A program made the translations under genes and the position numbers. A stretch of 64,000 nt of DNA, from NCBI RefSeq assembly GCF_008330225.1, contig NZ_CP042466.1, positions 1,808,501 to 1,872,500 on the forward strand, read 5' to 3'. The first letter of the stretch is position 1; every line of letters starts with the position of its first letter. This DNA is from Geobacter sp. FeAm09 (GTDB lineage: Bacteria; Desulfobacterota; Desulfuromonadia; Geobacterales; Pseudopelobacteraceae). The notes beneath the pieces were generated by a model. It was not told where the DNA came from. It saw only the letters and a program-made list of their open reading frames with translations, and did no database searches. Below, piece by piece: positions 37,397 to 44,615 of the stretch.

Positions 37397-38075
37397 ACGT
37401 CTTGCAATATTTGTTGAAGGTTTGACAGAACAAGAATTTGTTATTCAACTGTTGAAGGAGATAGCCGGCCGACGTCAAATTACTCTCGAAATTAGGAAGC
37501 AGAGTTGTGGGCACCTGACGCTTGTTGAAATTCAGACACAACCTTCACCAGATTTTTATATATTAGTGGTGAATTGCTGCAATGACGATCAAGTTAAGTC
37601 ACAAATTATTGATCAACATGCTTCATTAAAGGCGGCGGGATACTCAATGATTATCGGCCTCAGAGATGTTTACCCTTTTCAGCATAGCGATATTACGAAA
37701 TTGCAAAGTTGTCTTTATGCTGGATTACCTGTTGACCACCCTTCTATAAACTTGCATTTAGCAATAATGGAAGTTGAAGCATGGTTTTTGGAGGAGATTA
37801 ATCATTTTAAAAACATTGACCCAAAAATCACAGAGTCTGAACTTGTAAATAATGGATTTGATATTAATATTAACCTGGCTTCTGATCTTCCGCATCCCGC
37901 TGAGACGTTAGATAATATCTATAAGGCTGTTGGAAAAAGGTATATTAAGGACAAAAAACGAATTCAACGCACTGTTAATGCGTTATCTTATGAAGAGCTT
38001 TATATTAATGTTAGAAGCAAATCAACTTCATTTGATGGTTTCTTAACAAGTATAGAACATGGCCTATTTTGTTAA
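37389..38075 (+). CDS. TOPRIM/DUF4276-like protein, partner of the ATPase
   Basis: A 228-residue protein that opens IFVEGLTEQEFVIQLL, the Glu-containing first motif of TOPRIM-like nucleases of the OLD and DUF4276 type. Later come a strand ending in Asp (MIIGLRDVYPF, about 86-96) and the EVEAWFLEEI motif (about 130-139) often seen in DUF4276 proteins. It may cut nucleic acid when released or activated by the ATPase encoded just before it, with which it overlaps by 8 bases. Catalytic residues beyond these motifs are uncertain, and the protein is AT-rich like its partner. Confidence 0.65.
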   Translation: MIKRLAIFVEGLTEQEFVIQLLKEIAGRRQITLEIRKQSCGHLTLVEIQTQPSPDFYILVVNCCNDDQVKSQIIDQHASLKAAGYSMIIGLRDVYPFQHSDITKLQSCLYAGLPVDHPSINLHLAIMEVEAWFLEEINHFKNIDPKITESELVNNGFDININLASDLPHPAETLDNIYKAVGKRYIKDKKRIQRTVNALSYEELYINVRSKSTSFDGFLTSIEHGLFC

Positions 38076-38104
38076 AGAGATTTTTCTTCCCAGTGCCTTG
38101 ATTT

Positions 38105-38138
38105 ATTTGAATCGGGGGGGGGGGGGGGCAATTCAAAT
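38105..38138 (+). repeat. G15 tract centred in an 8-bp inverted repeat
   Basis: ATTTGAAT (38105-38112) and ATTCAAAT (38131-38138) are exact reverse complements. Between them is a run of 15 G (38114-38128), bounded by C and CA. It lies 31-64 bases before the Mrr-type nuclease start. TTGAAT could serve as a -35 box and TTTAAT (38138-38143) as a -10, in which case the G run sets the spacer. Confidence 0.9.
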
Positions 38139-38168
38139 TTTAATAAACAAAATTGTAAGGAAATGTGA

Positions 38169-38750
38169 ATGATAGATACAACTTATATTACCGAATTCAG
38201 CGAGAGAATGTTACATGCCTTGGAATGGAAAAGATTTGAAATACTTTGCTGCGAATTTATCAATATGGCTGGATATAAAGCTAAAGAAACTTCATATGGT
38301 GCTGATGGTGGTATAGATATAGTAGTAAAAGATAGCAAAGATAGTGTACAAGCTATTATCCAATGCAAAGCCTGGAATACATACACAGTTGGCATTAAGC
38401 ATATCCGAGAACTTTACGGAATTATGATGAAGGAGAATGTGAAGACCGGCGTGTTTATTACCACCAGTAAATATACCAAGGAAGCACAGGAGTTTGCAGA
38501 AGAGACGAAGATTCAATTAGTGAACGGTGCTAAGTTTGTCGAGGTGGTGAACAGATTACCAAAAGACAAGCTGAAACGCCTAATCGACATGACATTTGAG
38601 GGCGATTATTCAACGCCTACATGCCCAAAATGCGGGGTAAAGATGGTATTGAGGAACACAGAGAAACCGTTTTGGGGATGCGCCAATTTCGGAAGAACAC
38701 GATGCCAACACAAGTTTTTCATAAAGAGAGCTGATGTTGTCGAGGAGTGA
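38169..38750 (+). CDS. Mrr-type restriction endonuclease with C-terminal zinc ribbon
   Basis: A 193-residue nuclease. The Mrr catalytic fold (about 10-135) has the PD-(D/E)XK core with Asp50 in GADGGID and Gln65-x-Lys67 in IQCKAW, then a strand TGVFITTSKYTKEAQEFA. The C-terminal 45 residues form a topoisomerase-type zinc ribbon (CPKCG, then GCANF and RCQH). Such enzymes usually cut modified foreign DNA. No methylase is adjacent, which fits a modification-dependent enzyme. It lies 94 bases after the TOPRIM gene on the same strand, behind the G15 tract. Confidence 0.85.
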   Translation: MIDTTYITEFSERMLHALEWKRFEILCCEFINMAGYKAKETSYGADGGIDIVVKDSKDSVQAIIQCKAWNTYTVGIKHIRELYGIMMKENVKTGVFITTSKYTKEAQEFAEETKIQLVNGAKFVEVVNRLPKDKLKRLIDMTFEGDYSTPTCPKCGVKMVLRNTEKPFWGCANFGRTRCQHKFFIKRADVVEE

Positions 38751-38777
38751 ACGAGGGGCCGAGAAATCGGCCCTTTG

Positions 38778-39941
38778 TCATTTGATGTAGATGGTTCCAA
38801 TCCCGATGTTACGCCTTGTTTGAACCATACGGCCATCGGATAGCAGCAGGTGAAAAGTTTTTTTATCGGCAGATATAGAGCCAACGACACGAGGCGGACC
38901 TGTAGCGGCTGCGATCGCAGGTGATAATTCCGGTTGTGTTCCGGGAGCCGTTACCGTCACCGAAGTTAACGGCGGTTGCAGTTGCGGAGCCTGAGCCGGA
39001 ACAGCCGACACAGGAGACACAGGAGACACAGGAGGCACAGGAGGCACAGGCATGGCCGGAGCAGGTGGCGGCGGTGGTTGCAGTTTCGGTTGTGCCGTCT
39101 GATTCTGTTGTTTTCTTTGTAGCTCGATCTTGGCTTGTGCATCCTTCATGCGTTTGCCGGTGCCAAAGAGATCCCCGGTCGCAAAGCTGCTTTTAGAGAA
39201 CATATAGAAGCAGAAGAGCAGCACCAGGGGCAGGGCGAAGAACACCGGATGTTTGAGGATGTTGATATGCTGCATGAAGCCTACTTCTTTGGCGTCTGCG
39301 GTCGTATAGGACTTATAGCAGGGGAATATCTTGGGGTTGTAGGAACGGACGTTCTTGGCCAGGGGCTGACCGTTGTGATCGTCGCCGGTGTATGAGTAGC
39401 AGAGGTACTTTTTTGTTACGGCTCCACCGAGGAAATTGACCTTGCGGAAATAATAGGTCCACTCGGTGAGGGTTCTCACCTGTTTTTCAACCTTCTCAAT
39501 ATCCTGGGTGATAAGCACCACATCGTAGCCGTCATGCCGGTGAGTCGAGGCCCAATCGGCCAAGGCCCGGTTTTCCTGTTTCTGCCAATCCCTGGCGTTG
39601 AAATGCTTGTGCGCCTCGTCGATGATGATGAGCGAACCTTTGGGGCAGATATACTCATCCCTTGTGAACGAAACCTCTTCACCGTCGATCATGCGGGTAT
39701 AGGTCTTTGACTCCGTGCCCCAGAAGTTGAGCACTTGGTTTCTGTCCAGGAAGCGGAACCGGGTGCCGAATTCGTAGTCGTCCAGGTTGAGCAGGTTCTT
39801 CAAGTATTCCTGATGTTCCTGTTCGTCCATGCCGTCGATGTTGGTGCAGACCACCCGGCCAAGCTTGATATTGTCGTAGACCTTTTTGACGGCTTCATAG
39901 CTCTTGCCGGAGCCGGGAGTGCCGACGAAGAAAACGATCAT
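38778..39941 (-). CDS. zot: Zonula occludens toxin-like (Zot) inovirus assembly ATPase, pI
   Basis: The inner-membrane motor for virion assembly. The N-terminal P-loop domain has Walker A GTPGSGKSYE (about 7-16) and Walker B SLIIIDEAHKHF (about 104-115). One membrane helix (about 228-250, HPVFFALPLVLLFCFYMFS) is followed by a periplasmic part with a Pro-rich stretch (about 290-345) made of short PPV/SPVS repeats and a small C-terminal domain. The 387 residues are typical. The stop of the pVI-like gene lies only a few bases upstream, so they form one unit. Confidence 0.92.
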   Translation of the reverse strand: MIVFFVGTPGSGKSYEAVKKVYDNIKLGRVVCTNIDGMDEQEHQEYLKNLLNLDDYEFGTRFRFLDRNQVLNFWGTESKTYTRMIDGEEVSFTRDEYICPKGSLIIIDEAHKHFNARDWQKQENRALADWASTHRHDGYDVVLITQDIEKVEKQVRTLTEWTYYFRKVNFLGGAVTKKYLCYSYTGDDHNGQPLAKNVRSYNPKIFPCYKSYTTADAKEVGFMQHINILKHPVFFALPLVLLFCFYMFSKSSFATGDLFGTGKRMKDAQAKIELQRKQQNQTAQPKLQPPPPPAPAMPVPPVPPVSPVSPVSAVPAQAPQLQPPLTSVTVTAPGTQPELSPAIAAATGPPRVVGSISADKKTFHLLLSDGRMVQTRRNIGIGTIYIK

Positions 39942-39944
39942 GTT

Positions 39945-40286
39945 CTAGATCCTCGTGAACGCCGCAGGTATGAGATTGAGAATCAACCGGATAACGATGG
40001 CGTAGGCCAGCATCGACATGCCCGTGGGAATGCCGGTGGCGTTGATGACGTAGAGCAGTTGCGGCGGCAGGCCAGACCACAGGCCGGCGACGTTGGTTAT
40101 CAGGGTGCCGATATCCAGTGCGCCCACAATGGCGACAACGGCGGTTAAGAGGCCGTCAAAGACAAAGAACAGTCCGGCCTTGAGGACGTACAGGGCACCG
40201 TCCAGAATCCATTTAAGGGCGGTCAGGAGCAGTTCGAAGAACTTGCCGACAAACTCGACAATGGCGTTAATCCCTTCGACAATCAT
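39945..40286 (-). CDS. Inovirus minor coat protein pVI-like (DUF2523-type)
   Basis: A 113-residue, very hydrophobic protein with about three membrane helices (about 8-25, 32-58 and 85-105). Its size, hydropathy and place between the adsorption protein and Zot match pVI, which caps the end of the virion carrying pIII. The ATG at 40286 has GGGAGG upstream and overlaps the stop of the previous gene in ATGA. Confidence 0.8.
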   Translation of the reverse strand: MIVEGINAIVEFVGKFFELLLTALKWILDGALYVLKAGLFFVFDGLLTAVVAIVGALDIGTLITNVAGLWSGLPPQLLYVINATGIPTGMSMLAYAIVIRLILNLIPAAFTRI

Positions 40287-41656
40287 TGCGATCCTCCCTT
40301 GAGCAGTACAATTCTGATGGATACCCACCCGAACAGCACCAGGACGATGGCTTTCAGAACCACAAAGACGCCGTTGAATTGGGCGAAGTCGTAGCTGAAC
40401 TGGCCGAATCTGCCCCCGGAGAATGACATGGACGAGGTGGAGCTAGAGGGGATGCCGGCCAGGAATTGATTCGGCAGGGAGAAGATGGCGGTGCCCTTCA
40501 TCTGGTTGACGAAGGTTTGAAAGCGGGTGCCGAAGTTGAAGTCCTTGGATTGGTCGCCGTAAGGGGTGGAGCCGTCGAAGGTGCCGGTGTAGCTGGAATC
40601 GTCGGTGCCGGATTCCTGTTGTGCAGCCTGATCTGCAGCCAATTTGTCAGCGGCAGCTTGTGCGGCTTTCTGAGCGGCTAGAGCATCGAGATACTTTTGA
40701 TAGAGTGCGGGATCACCACCTTGACCAGTGGCAAGATTGCCCCCGGAATTGGTGTAAGCGTTGCCGGCATTGGTTGCGGCATTGCCGGAAGAGGTCGCGG
40801 CGTCTTGTGCCGATTGTTGTGCCTGGCCATTGGCGTTATACGTCTGCAACTGAGACGGAGTCATAACGCTTGACGATGGCGGGGGGGCATAGGGAAGGCC
40901 CGTAGTATCATCGGTGAAGGTAGGCACATAATTGGGGTCTTGCATCATCTTGTCAATTTCGGCCTGATAAGCAGGATTGACAGCACCGGAACCACCAGAG
41001 GAAGCCATTTTCCCCGCGAATGCGGGAGGGGTATTCGTCATTTTGACCGGAGTAGTAGCCCCATCAGATTGGCAAACGTAACGCTCGCCAACATAAGCAG
41101 AACCACTCTGGTATATTGCAACGATGGTATTTCCACCGTAGACAACTCCAGGGGTTTGGCCAAGACCGGAGAGAGCGGCAGCATAAGAGCTAAAAGTCCA
41201 CTTACCCTGTGACCCGATAATATGATAACCGGTATTACCCACAGAAAATTTTGTACCAGCAGTTTGCGCTTTAGAACCATCGTAAGGGGGATAATTGGGA
41301 TCAGTGGTTGAATAAAGAGAGTTTTGTATATTGGGATAATCAGACGGATGCTTGTCTGATATGTTTTTTACGTCTGAATAGGGGATTTTCGCAGTAATGG
41401 ATTTTTCAACAACTGCGGGGGGATTGAGAGTCAAATCAATGTAGGTAACCTGACTGGGACGGGTGATATTGCCGGATGTATCAACAGAAGAGGATGATCC
41501 CTGTTTCATGGCGTAATAAATTCCAACGGCAGCGGCAGCGACATGTAGGGCCAAGGAGGCGGCGAAGTAGGCCGGAGGAATGGCAAGAGGCAAGAAAGCC
41601 TTTGCCGGAAGGGCCATGGAGAGGATAAGGATGATCGTCAGTACGGTTTTACGCAT
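40283..41656 (-). CDS. Inovirus attachment protein pIII-like (TspB-like)
   Basis: A 457-residue protein in the position of pIII, which binds the host receptor (often a pilus). It has a signal peptide (about 1-20, ending PAKAF), a hydrophobic stretch (about 25-50), a long secreted region with a low-complexity Gln/Ala/Asn/Ser segment (about 270-365, with repeats like GNAATNAGNAYTNSGG), and a C-terminal membrane anchor (about 430-452, LKAIVLVLFGWVSIRIVLL). Sequence recognition is weak, as pIII proteins vary strongly; the call rests on layout and position. Given the pil genes nearby, a type IV pilus is a plausible receptor. Confidence 0.75.
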   Translation of the reverse strand: MRKTVLTIILILSMALPAKAFLPLAIPPAYFAASLALHVAAAAVGIYYAMKQGSSSSVDTSGNITRPSQVTYIDLTLNPPAVVEKSITAKIPYSDVKNISDKHPSDYPNIQNSLYSTTDPNYPPYDGSKAQTAGTKFSVGNTGYHIIGSQGKWTFSSYAAALSGLGQTPGVVYGGNTIVAIYQSGSAYVGERYVCQSDGATTPVKMTNTPPAFAGKMASSGGSGAVNPAYQAEIDKMMQDPNYVPTFTDDTTGLPYAPPPSSSVMTPSQLQTYNANGQAQQSAQDAATSSGNAATNAGNAYTNSGGNLATGQGGDPALYQKYLDALAAQKAAQAAADKLAADQAAQQESGTDDSSYTGTFDGSTPYGDQSKDFNFGTRFQTFVNQMKGTAIFSLPNQFLAGIPSSSTSSMSFSGGRFGQFSYDFAQFNGVFVVLKAIVLVLFGWVSIRIVLLKGGSQ

Positions 41657-41753
41657 GGGAGATCACCCAACGGACAAAGCCGATGATGAAGAAGAGGCCG
41701 ATAAAGCCCACAACGAGGAAGCGGAAGCGTATGGCTTCGAAGTCGGTTCTCAT
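41649..41753 (-). CDS. Phage micro-membrane protein (34 residues)
   Basis: A 34-residue protein with one central membrane helix (RFLVVGFIGLFFIIGFVRWVI). Its ATG overlaps the stop of the 44-residue gene in ATGA, and its stop overlaps the start of the pIII-like gene by 8 bases, so all are translationally linked. The size and hydropathy match pVII and pIX of Ff phage, which form the other virion end; which is which cannot be told. Confidence 0.6.
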   Translation of the reverse strand: MRTDFEAIRFRFLVVGFIGLFFIIGFVRWVISHA

Positions 41754-41884
41754 AGGGCGTTTCCTGCTTTCTTGATGATGCCGTAGACGACGATCACGCA
41801 GATGATAGGCACCAGGGGCACGAAGAAGGATATGAAATCAGCGTAAAGCTGGTTGTAGTCGAAGCCGGGGGGTAGCTGGATCAT
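41750..41884 (-). CDS. Phage micro-membrane protein (44 residues)
   Basis: A 44-residue protein: polar start MIQLPPGFDYNQLYADF, one membrane helix (about 18-37, ISFFVPLVPIICVIVVYGI) and a basic end KKAGNAL. The layout is that of a mature coat protein without a signal peptide. It starts three bases after the preceding stop and overlaps the next start in ATGA. Confidence 0.6.
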   Translation of the reverse strand: MIQLPPGFDYNQLYADFISFFVPLVPIICVIVVYGIIKKAGNAL

Positions 41885-41886
41885 GG

Positions 41887-41979
41887 TCAGAACCTCGTGT
41901 TGATTGCCATGACAAAGGCGATGGCGGAGAGTGCGCCGACGAAGAATGAGACAGCCTGGGTGATGAGTTCGGGAGTCAT
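41887..41979 (-). CDS. Phage micro-membrane protein (30 residues)
   Basis: A 30-residue protein, MTPELITQAV then one helix (SFFVGALSAIAFVMAI) and NTRF. The start overlaps the previous stop in TAATG and the stop is two bases before the next ATG. It is a candidate pVII/pIX-type end protein; alone it would be too short to call, but the unbroken coupling on both sides supports it. Confidence 0.5.
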   Translation of the reverse strand: MTPELITQAVSFFVGALSAIAFVMAINTRF

Positions 41980-42089
41980 TACCGTATGCTCCTGATGGCG
42001 GTGAGGATGAGGTTGACGGTCATGCCGGCGAACCAGCCGACCATGACGAGGCCGGCGCCGTAGCCAAACCATGTGGTGTCCAGGATCAT
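41979..42089 (-). CDS. Phage micro-membrane protein (36 residues)
   Basis: A 36-residue protein with one helix (about 10-32, YGAGLVMVGWFAGMTVNLILTAI) and a basic end RSIR. GGAGG lies 8 bases before the ATG. Its stop overlaps the next start by one base. It is a second candidate for a pVII/pIX-type protein. Confidence 0.55.
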   Translation of the reverse strand: MILDTTWFGYGAGLVMVGWFAGMTVNLILTAIRSIR

Positions 42090-42093
42090 GGCG

Positions 42094-42237
42094 TTACCTC
42101 CTGTTGAGATAGGTTTTGTCGGTCATGTAGTTGTGCCATGACCTAGAGCCGATTTCAGGGTAGCCGGGGCGGTATGGTTTCTCAGGGGCGGCACAGGCGG
42201 TCAGGAGGATACAGGCGATAAGGAGTGCGCGTTTCAT
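42094..42237 (-). CDS. Small phage lipoprotein (47 residues)
   Basis: MKRALLIACILLTAC forms a short lipoprotein signal with the lipobox LLTAC (Cys about 15). The mature part is only about 33 residues (APEKPYRPGYPEIG and on) and is rich in Pro, Tyr and Arg. Lipoproteins this small in an inovirus may act in superinfection exclusion or assembly, or be a lysis-type protein; none of these is shown. It starts between the 99-residue gene and the micro-proteins. Confidence 0.6.
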   Translation of the reverse strand: MKRALLIACILLTACAAPEKPYRPGYPEIGSRSWHNYMTDKTYLNRR

Positions 42238-42238
42238 G

Positions 42239-42538
42239 TCAGTTCCCCGATAGTTCACGGATTTTGGCCCGGTAGCGGGCTCTGATAATGTCACGGCTGA
42301 CGGGATCTACGTCTGGATTAGTGTAGATGCTGCGCTCTATCCTGGCTTGTTCAATAAGGGTTTTGGCGCGGCGATCACGCAAGACGTGTTCAAAGGTGTC
42401 CTTGAGTTGATCCAGGGCGATCATGATGAAGAACACGGCGACCATGGCGACAATGACGCTTTGCACGTCGGTGATGATGCCGCCGGTTGCCTGGGAGATT
42501 GCTTGAAACAGAAGGTCGTTGATGGTTGTTGGCGTCAT
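42239..42538 (-). CDS. Phage protein with one membrane helix and charged tail (99 residues)
   Basis: I do not recognise a family. A short N terminus (MTPTTINDLLFQAISQATGG) leads to one membrane helix (about 27-45, VQSVIVAMVAVFFIMIALD) and a strongly charged C-terminal half (DTFEHVLRDRRAKTLIEQARIERSIY). The open frame extends four codons to a TTG at 42550; the ATG at 42538 is preferred. A UUCG hairpin separates it from the major coat gene upstream and may lower its expression. Confidence 0.65.
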   Translation of the reverse strand: MTPTTINDLLFQAISQATGGIITDVQSVIVAMVAVFFIMIALDQLKDTFEHVLRDRRAKTLIEQARIERSIYTNPDVDPVSRDIIRARYRAKIRELSGN

Positions 42539-42556
42539 GGTGTGCCCCAAGGGTTA

Positions 42557-42576
42557 GGGGGAGCCGAAGCTCCCCC
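42557..42576 (-). terminator. UUCG-capped hairpin after the coat gene
   Basis: On the - strand GGGGGAGC-TTCG-GCTCCCCC gives a perfect 8-bp stem with the very stable C(UUCG)G loop. It begins 8 bases after the coat-protein stop. There is no T run after it, so it may be a weak terminator or an RNA-stabilising 3' structure, like the central terminator behind gene VIII of Ff phage. Confidence 0.55.
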
Positions 42577-42583
42577 AGGTTCA

Positions 42584-42859
42584 TTACATGCGGTTGCCGG
42601 CTTTTTTGAGGTACTTGTAGCCGACGAACAGCAGCAGGATGAGGACACCGGCCATGAGGATGGTGGTGATGTTGGCCTGGAGTCCCGTGGTGTCGAATGC
42701 GGCGAACACGGGGTCAAGGGTGGCGTTGGCGGCATGGGACGGTTCAGCGGTGCCGAAGATGGCCGATGCGGTGGCGGTTACGGCGGTTACACCCGCAACG
42801 ACGTGTTCTTTTGCCTTGCGGTAGACGGTTACTGCGAAGTTTTTGACTTTCTGAAACAT
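42584..42859 (-). CDS. Inovirus major coat protein pVIII-like precursor
   Basis: A 91-residue precursor. A long, basic signal sequence (about 1-43: MFQKVKNFAVTVYRKAKEHV, then AGVTAVTATASAIFG and cleavage after PSHA) precedes a mature protein of about 48 residues: a polar N terminus, a helix (TTILMAGVLILLLFVGYKYL) and the basic end KKAGNRM. This is the classic pVIII layout. AAGGAG precedes the ATG at 42859. A UUCG hairpin follows the stop. Confidence 0.8.
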   Translation of the reverse strand: MFQKVKNFAVTVYRKAKEHVVAGVTAVTATASAIFGTAEPSHAANATLDPVFAAFDTTGLQANITTILMAGVLILLLFVGYKYLKKAGNRM

Positions 42860-42918
42860 GGCTTTCTCCTTTGTGGTGGTTTTATACAATCCTGTCCCGG
42901 AAACAGGGTGTATATGGG

Positions 42919-43113
42919 TTAGCGGCCAAGAACCTTGACCAGGAGACCGATGCCGATGATGATCAAAAGGATCATGATGATGCCGGTGGCAACGGCGGTG
43001 ACGTCGGTCTTGATGCCGTCGAAGTCGCTGACCTGGATCATGGGGGTCCAGGCGGCGACGGCTGGCATGGGAACGATTGCCAGCAGGGTTAGTATGAGCA
43101 GTACGAGAAGCAT
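42919..43113 (-). CDS. Second coat-type small membrane protein (64 residues)
   Basis: A signal peptide (about 1-20, MLLVLLILTLLAIVPMPAVA, with an Ala-x-Ala cleavage site) is followed by a 44-residue mature part: AWTPMIQVSDFDGIKTDVTA, one helix (TGIIMILLIIIGIGLLV) and the basic end KVLGR. The layout is the same as for the coat protein encoded just downstream, so it is either a minor or alternative coat protein. It lies directly after the ssDNA-binding gene. Confidence 0.7.
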   Translation of the reverse strand: MLLVLLILTLLAIVPMPAVAAWTPMIQVSDFDGIKTDVTAVATGIIMILLIIIGIGLLVKVLGR

Positions 43114-43123
43114 TACCTACCTC

Positions 43124-43438
43124 CTATGCAGCGGCCTTGAGGGGCGGTGCCGGGGCGGCTGCGTTGGGCTTTGCGGTTGCCAGGACCAGTCCGGCGCATT
43201 CGAAGAGCATGTCGCCGTAGTTGGCCAGGATGAGGTTCGGGGAGTCGATGTTGACGGTGATCTTGTCGCCCCAGGTTCTGTCACCAAAACCGTGAAATGG
43301 TCCCATGACCTTGAATTCCAGCTTTTTGCCGCCTTCGGTCATGAGGGATACCTTTTGGTATTTGAGGCCCGATTTGTTGTCGGTCCTTGCCTCGTTGCCT
43401 GCCAGTACGCCGTACACTCTCATTTCCATGATTGCCAT
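43124..43438 (-). CDS. Inovirus single-stranded DNA-binding protein (pV-like)
   Basis: A 104-residue protein in the position of gene V, directly after the replication gene. It is beta-rich (MEMRVYGVLAGNEARTDNKSGLKYQKVSLMTEGG and LEFKVMGPFHGFGDRTWGDKITVNID) with an Ala/Pro-rich tail. It would coat the new viral strand and switch replication toward packaging. AGGAG precedes the ATG at 43438. Sequence similarity to a named family is only moderate; position and size carry the call. Confidence 0.7.
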   Translation of the reverse strand: MAIMEMRVYGVLAGNEARTDNKSGLKYQKVSLMTEGGKKLEFKVMGPFHGFGDRTWGDKITVNIDSPNLILANYGDMLFECAGLVLATAKPNAAAPAPPLKAAA

Positions 43439-43478
43439 TGTCGTTTCTCCTTTTGTAGTTTATGGCCTTTGGGCCTTG

Positions 43479-44615
43479 TTACGCTGCCAGACGGTCTTCA
43501 TCCGCTTCCTGGAATGGAGCAAGCTGCATCTGAAATTTGAGTTGTTCCGGATTGTGGAAGATCTCAAGCCCTGTGTAGCGGTATTCGATGTTGTCGAGGG
43601 CTTCCAGGTGGATATTCCGGGATGCAAGGTTTCGCTTGTGCTGATACCAGGATCGTTCGGATTTATGCGCCGTGTATTGGTTTTTAGCTTCTTTGAGGCC
43701 AAAGCGCCGGACCAGTTCGATGATTTGGTTTTCATGGGCTGATAAAGCCAGTACGCCGCGTATTTCGCCTTTGACGAGTATGGGAATGTCTATGTATTTC
43801 GCTTTTTCGTTGTCAAAGCGTTCAACCAGTTTGGGGATGTCCTTGATTTTGTCCATTTGATACCTCGTAAGATAATGTCGCTTGAATTCAAGCTCGAATC
43901 TGACCATTCGCATGAGATCGTCGATTTCTGACGGTGAAAGCGGCACCAGTTCGCTACAGCGGTCCACTTGTGCGTCGTCTGCGCAGTATTTGTCGCTGTA
44001 TAGGTGTTTGTGTTTCTTCCGTTCGACGTCCAGGAATTCCTGTCCTTTGTAATAGAGCTTTTTCCCGACCCAACTAGACCGGAGGGCTATCATGTGGCCT
44101 TTTCGTTCTGTCCTTTCATCGCTGGTTGGATGTTTGCTCAGTCGAAGTTCCAATACTCGGAGGTAGTCGACGGGCGAGGCGTTCAACATCAGGAAGTTTT
44201 GGGACAAGTCAACGCGATATATAGCGAACCGCTCAGGGGTGAAGTCGTAACCAAGAGCGATAGAAAGGGAGTGAATCCACCTGTGGAGGGCTAAGAGGTC
44301 CGTTTCAAGGCTGGTGTTTTTGTTGTTGTAAGCTGATGGACTCTGCCATTTCTGCAAGCTGAATTCGAAGAATGCAACGTCTTTGCTGGATGTGTCGTCT
44401 TTAACAGCAAAGCCGAGATCAAGGAGGTCTTTGGCTTGGCGGGTGGTGATTCGGAGGCCGGAGTAGTGGGATGGCATGCAATCACCACGGACCACGCTTT
44501 TTTCCCAGAGGATTTCACCGTCAGGGGAGATTTTTTGCAGTCTCTCAGCGCTCTGCTCCAGGAGCAGGTTTAGTTTGCGATCAAGGGGATATGCAAGCTT
44601 GATCGTGTCGATCAT
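43479..44615 (-). CDS. Phage/plasmid replication initiation protein, gene II/X type
   Basis: A 378-residue rolling-circle initiator that should nick the origin of the double-stranded form. It opens MIDTIKLAYPL, the usual start of this family, and continues with FAIYRVDLSQNFLM, then HMIALRSSWVGKKLYYKGQEF and a VRFELEFKRHYL strand with the acidic residues expected near the active site; Tyr residues follow. The ATG at 44615 overlaps the stop of the Zn-ribbon gene in ATGA; the open frame extends seven codons upstream. Confidence 0.82.
   Translation of the reverse strand: MIDTIKLAYPLDRKLNLLLEQSAERLQKISPDGEILWEKSVVRGDCMPSHYSGLRITTRQAKDLLDLGFAVKDDTSSKDVAFFEFSLQKWQSPSAYNNKNTSLETDLLALHRWIHSLSIALGYDFTPERFAIYRVDLSQNFLMLNASPVDYLRVLELRLSKHPTSDERTERKGHMIALRSSWVGKKLYYKGQEFLDVERKKHKHLYSDKYCADDAQVDRCSELVPLSPSEIDDLMRMVRFELEFKRHYLTRYQMDKIKDIPKLVERFDNEKAKYIDIPILVKGEIRGVLALSAHENQIIELVRRFGLKEAKNQYTAHKSERSWYQHKRNLASRNIHLEALDNIEYRYTGLEIFHNPEQLKFQMQLAPFQEADEDRLAA

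Noticed and set aside
38990-39100. Short tandem repeats inside zot that could suggest a CRISPR or minisatellite
   Set aside because: They encode the Pro-rich PPV/SPVS linker in frame; the units are 9-12 bases with no spacers.
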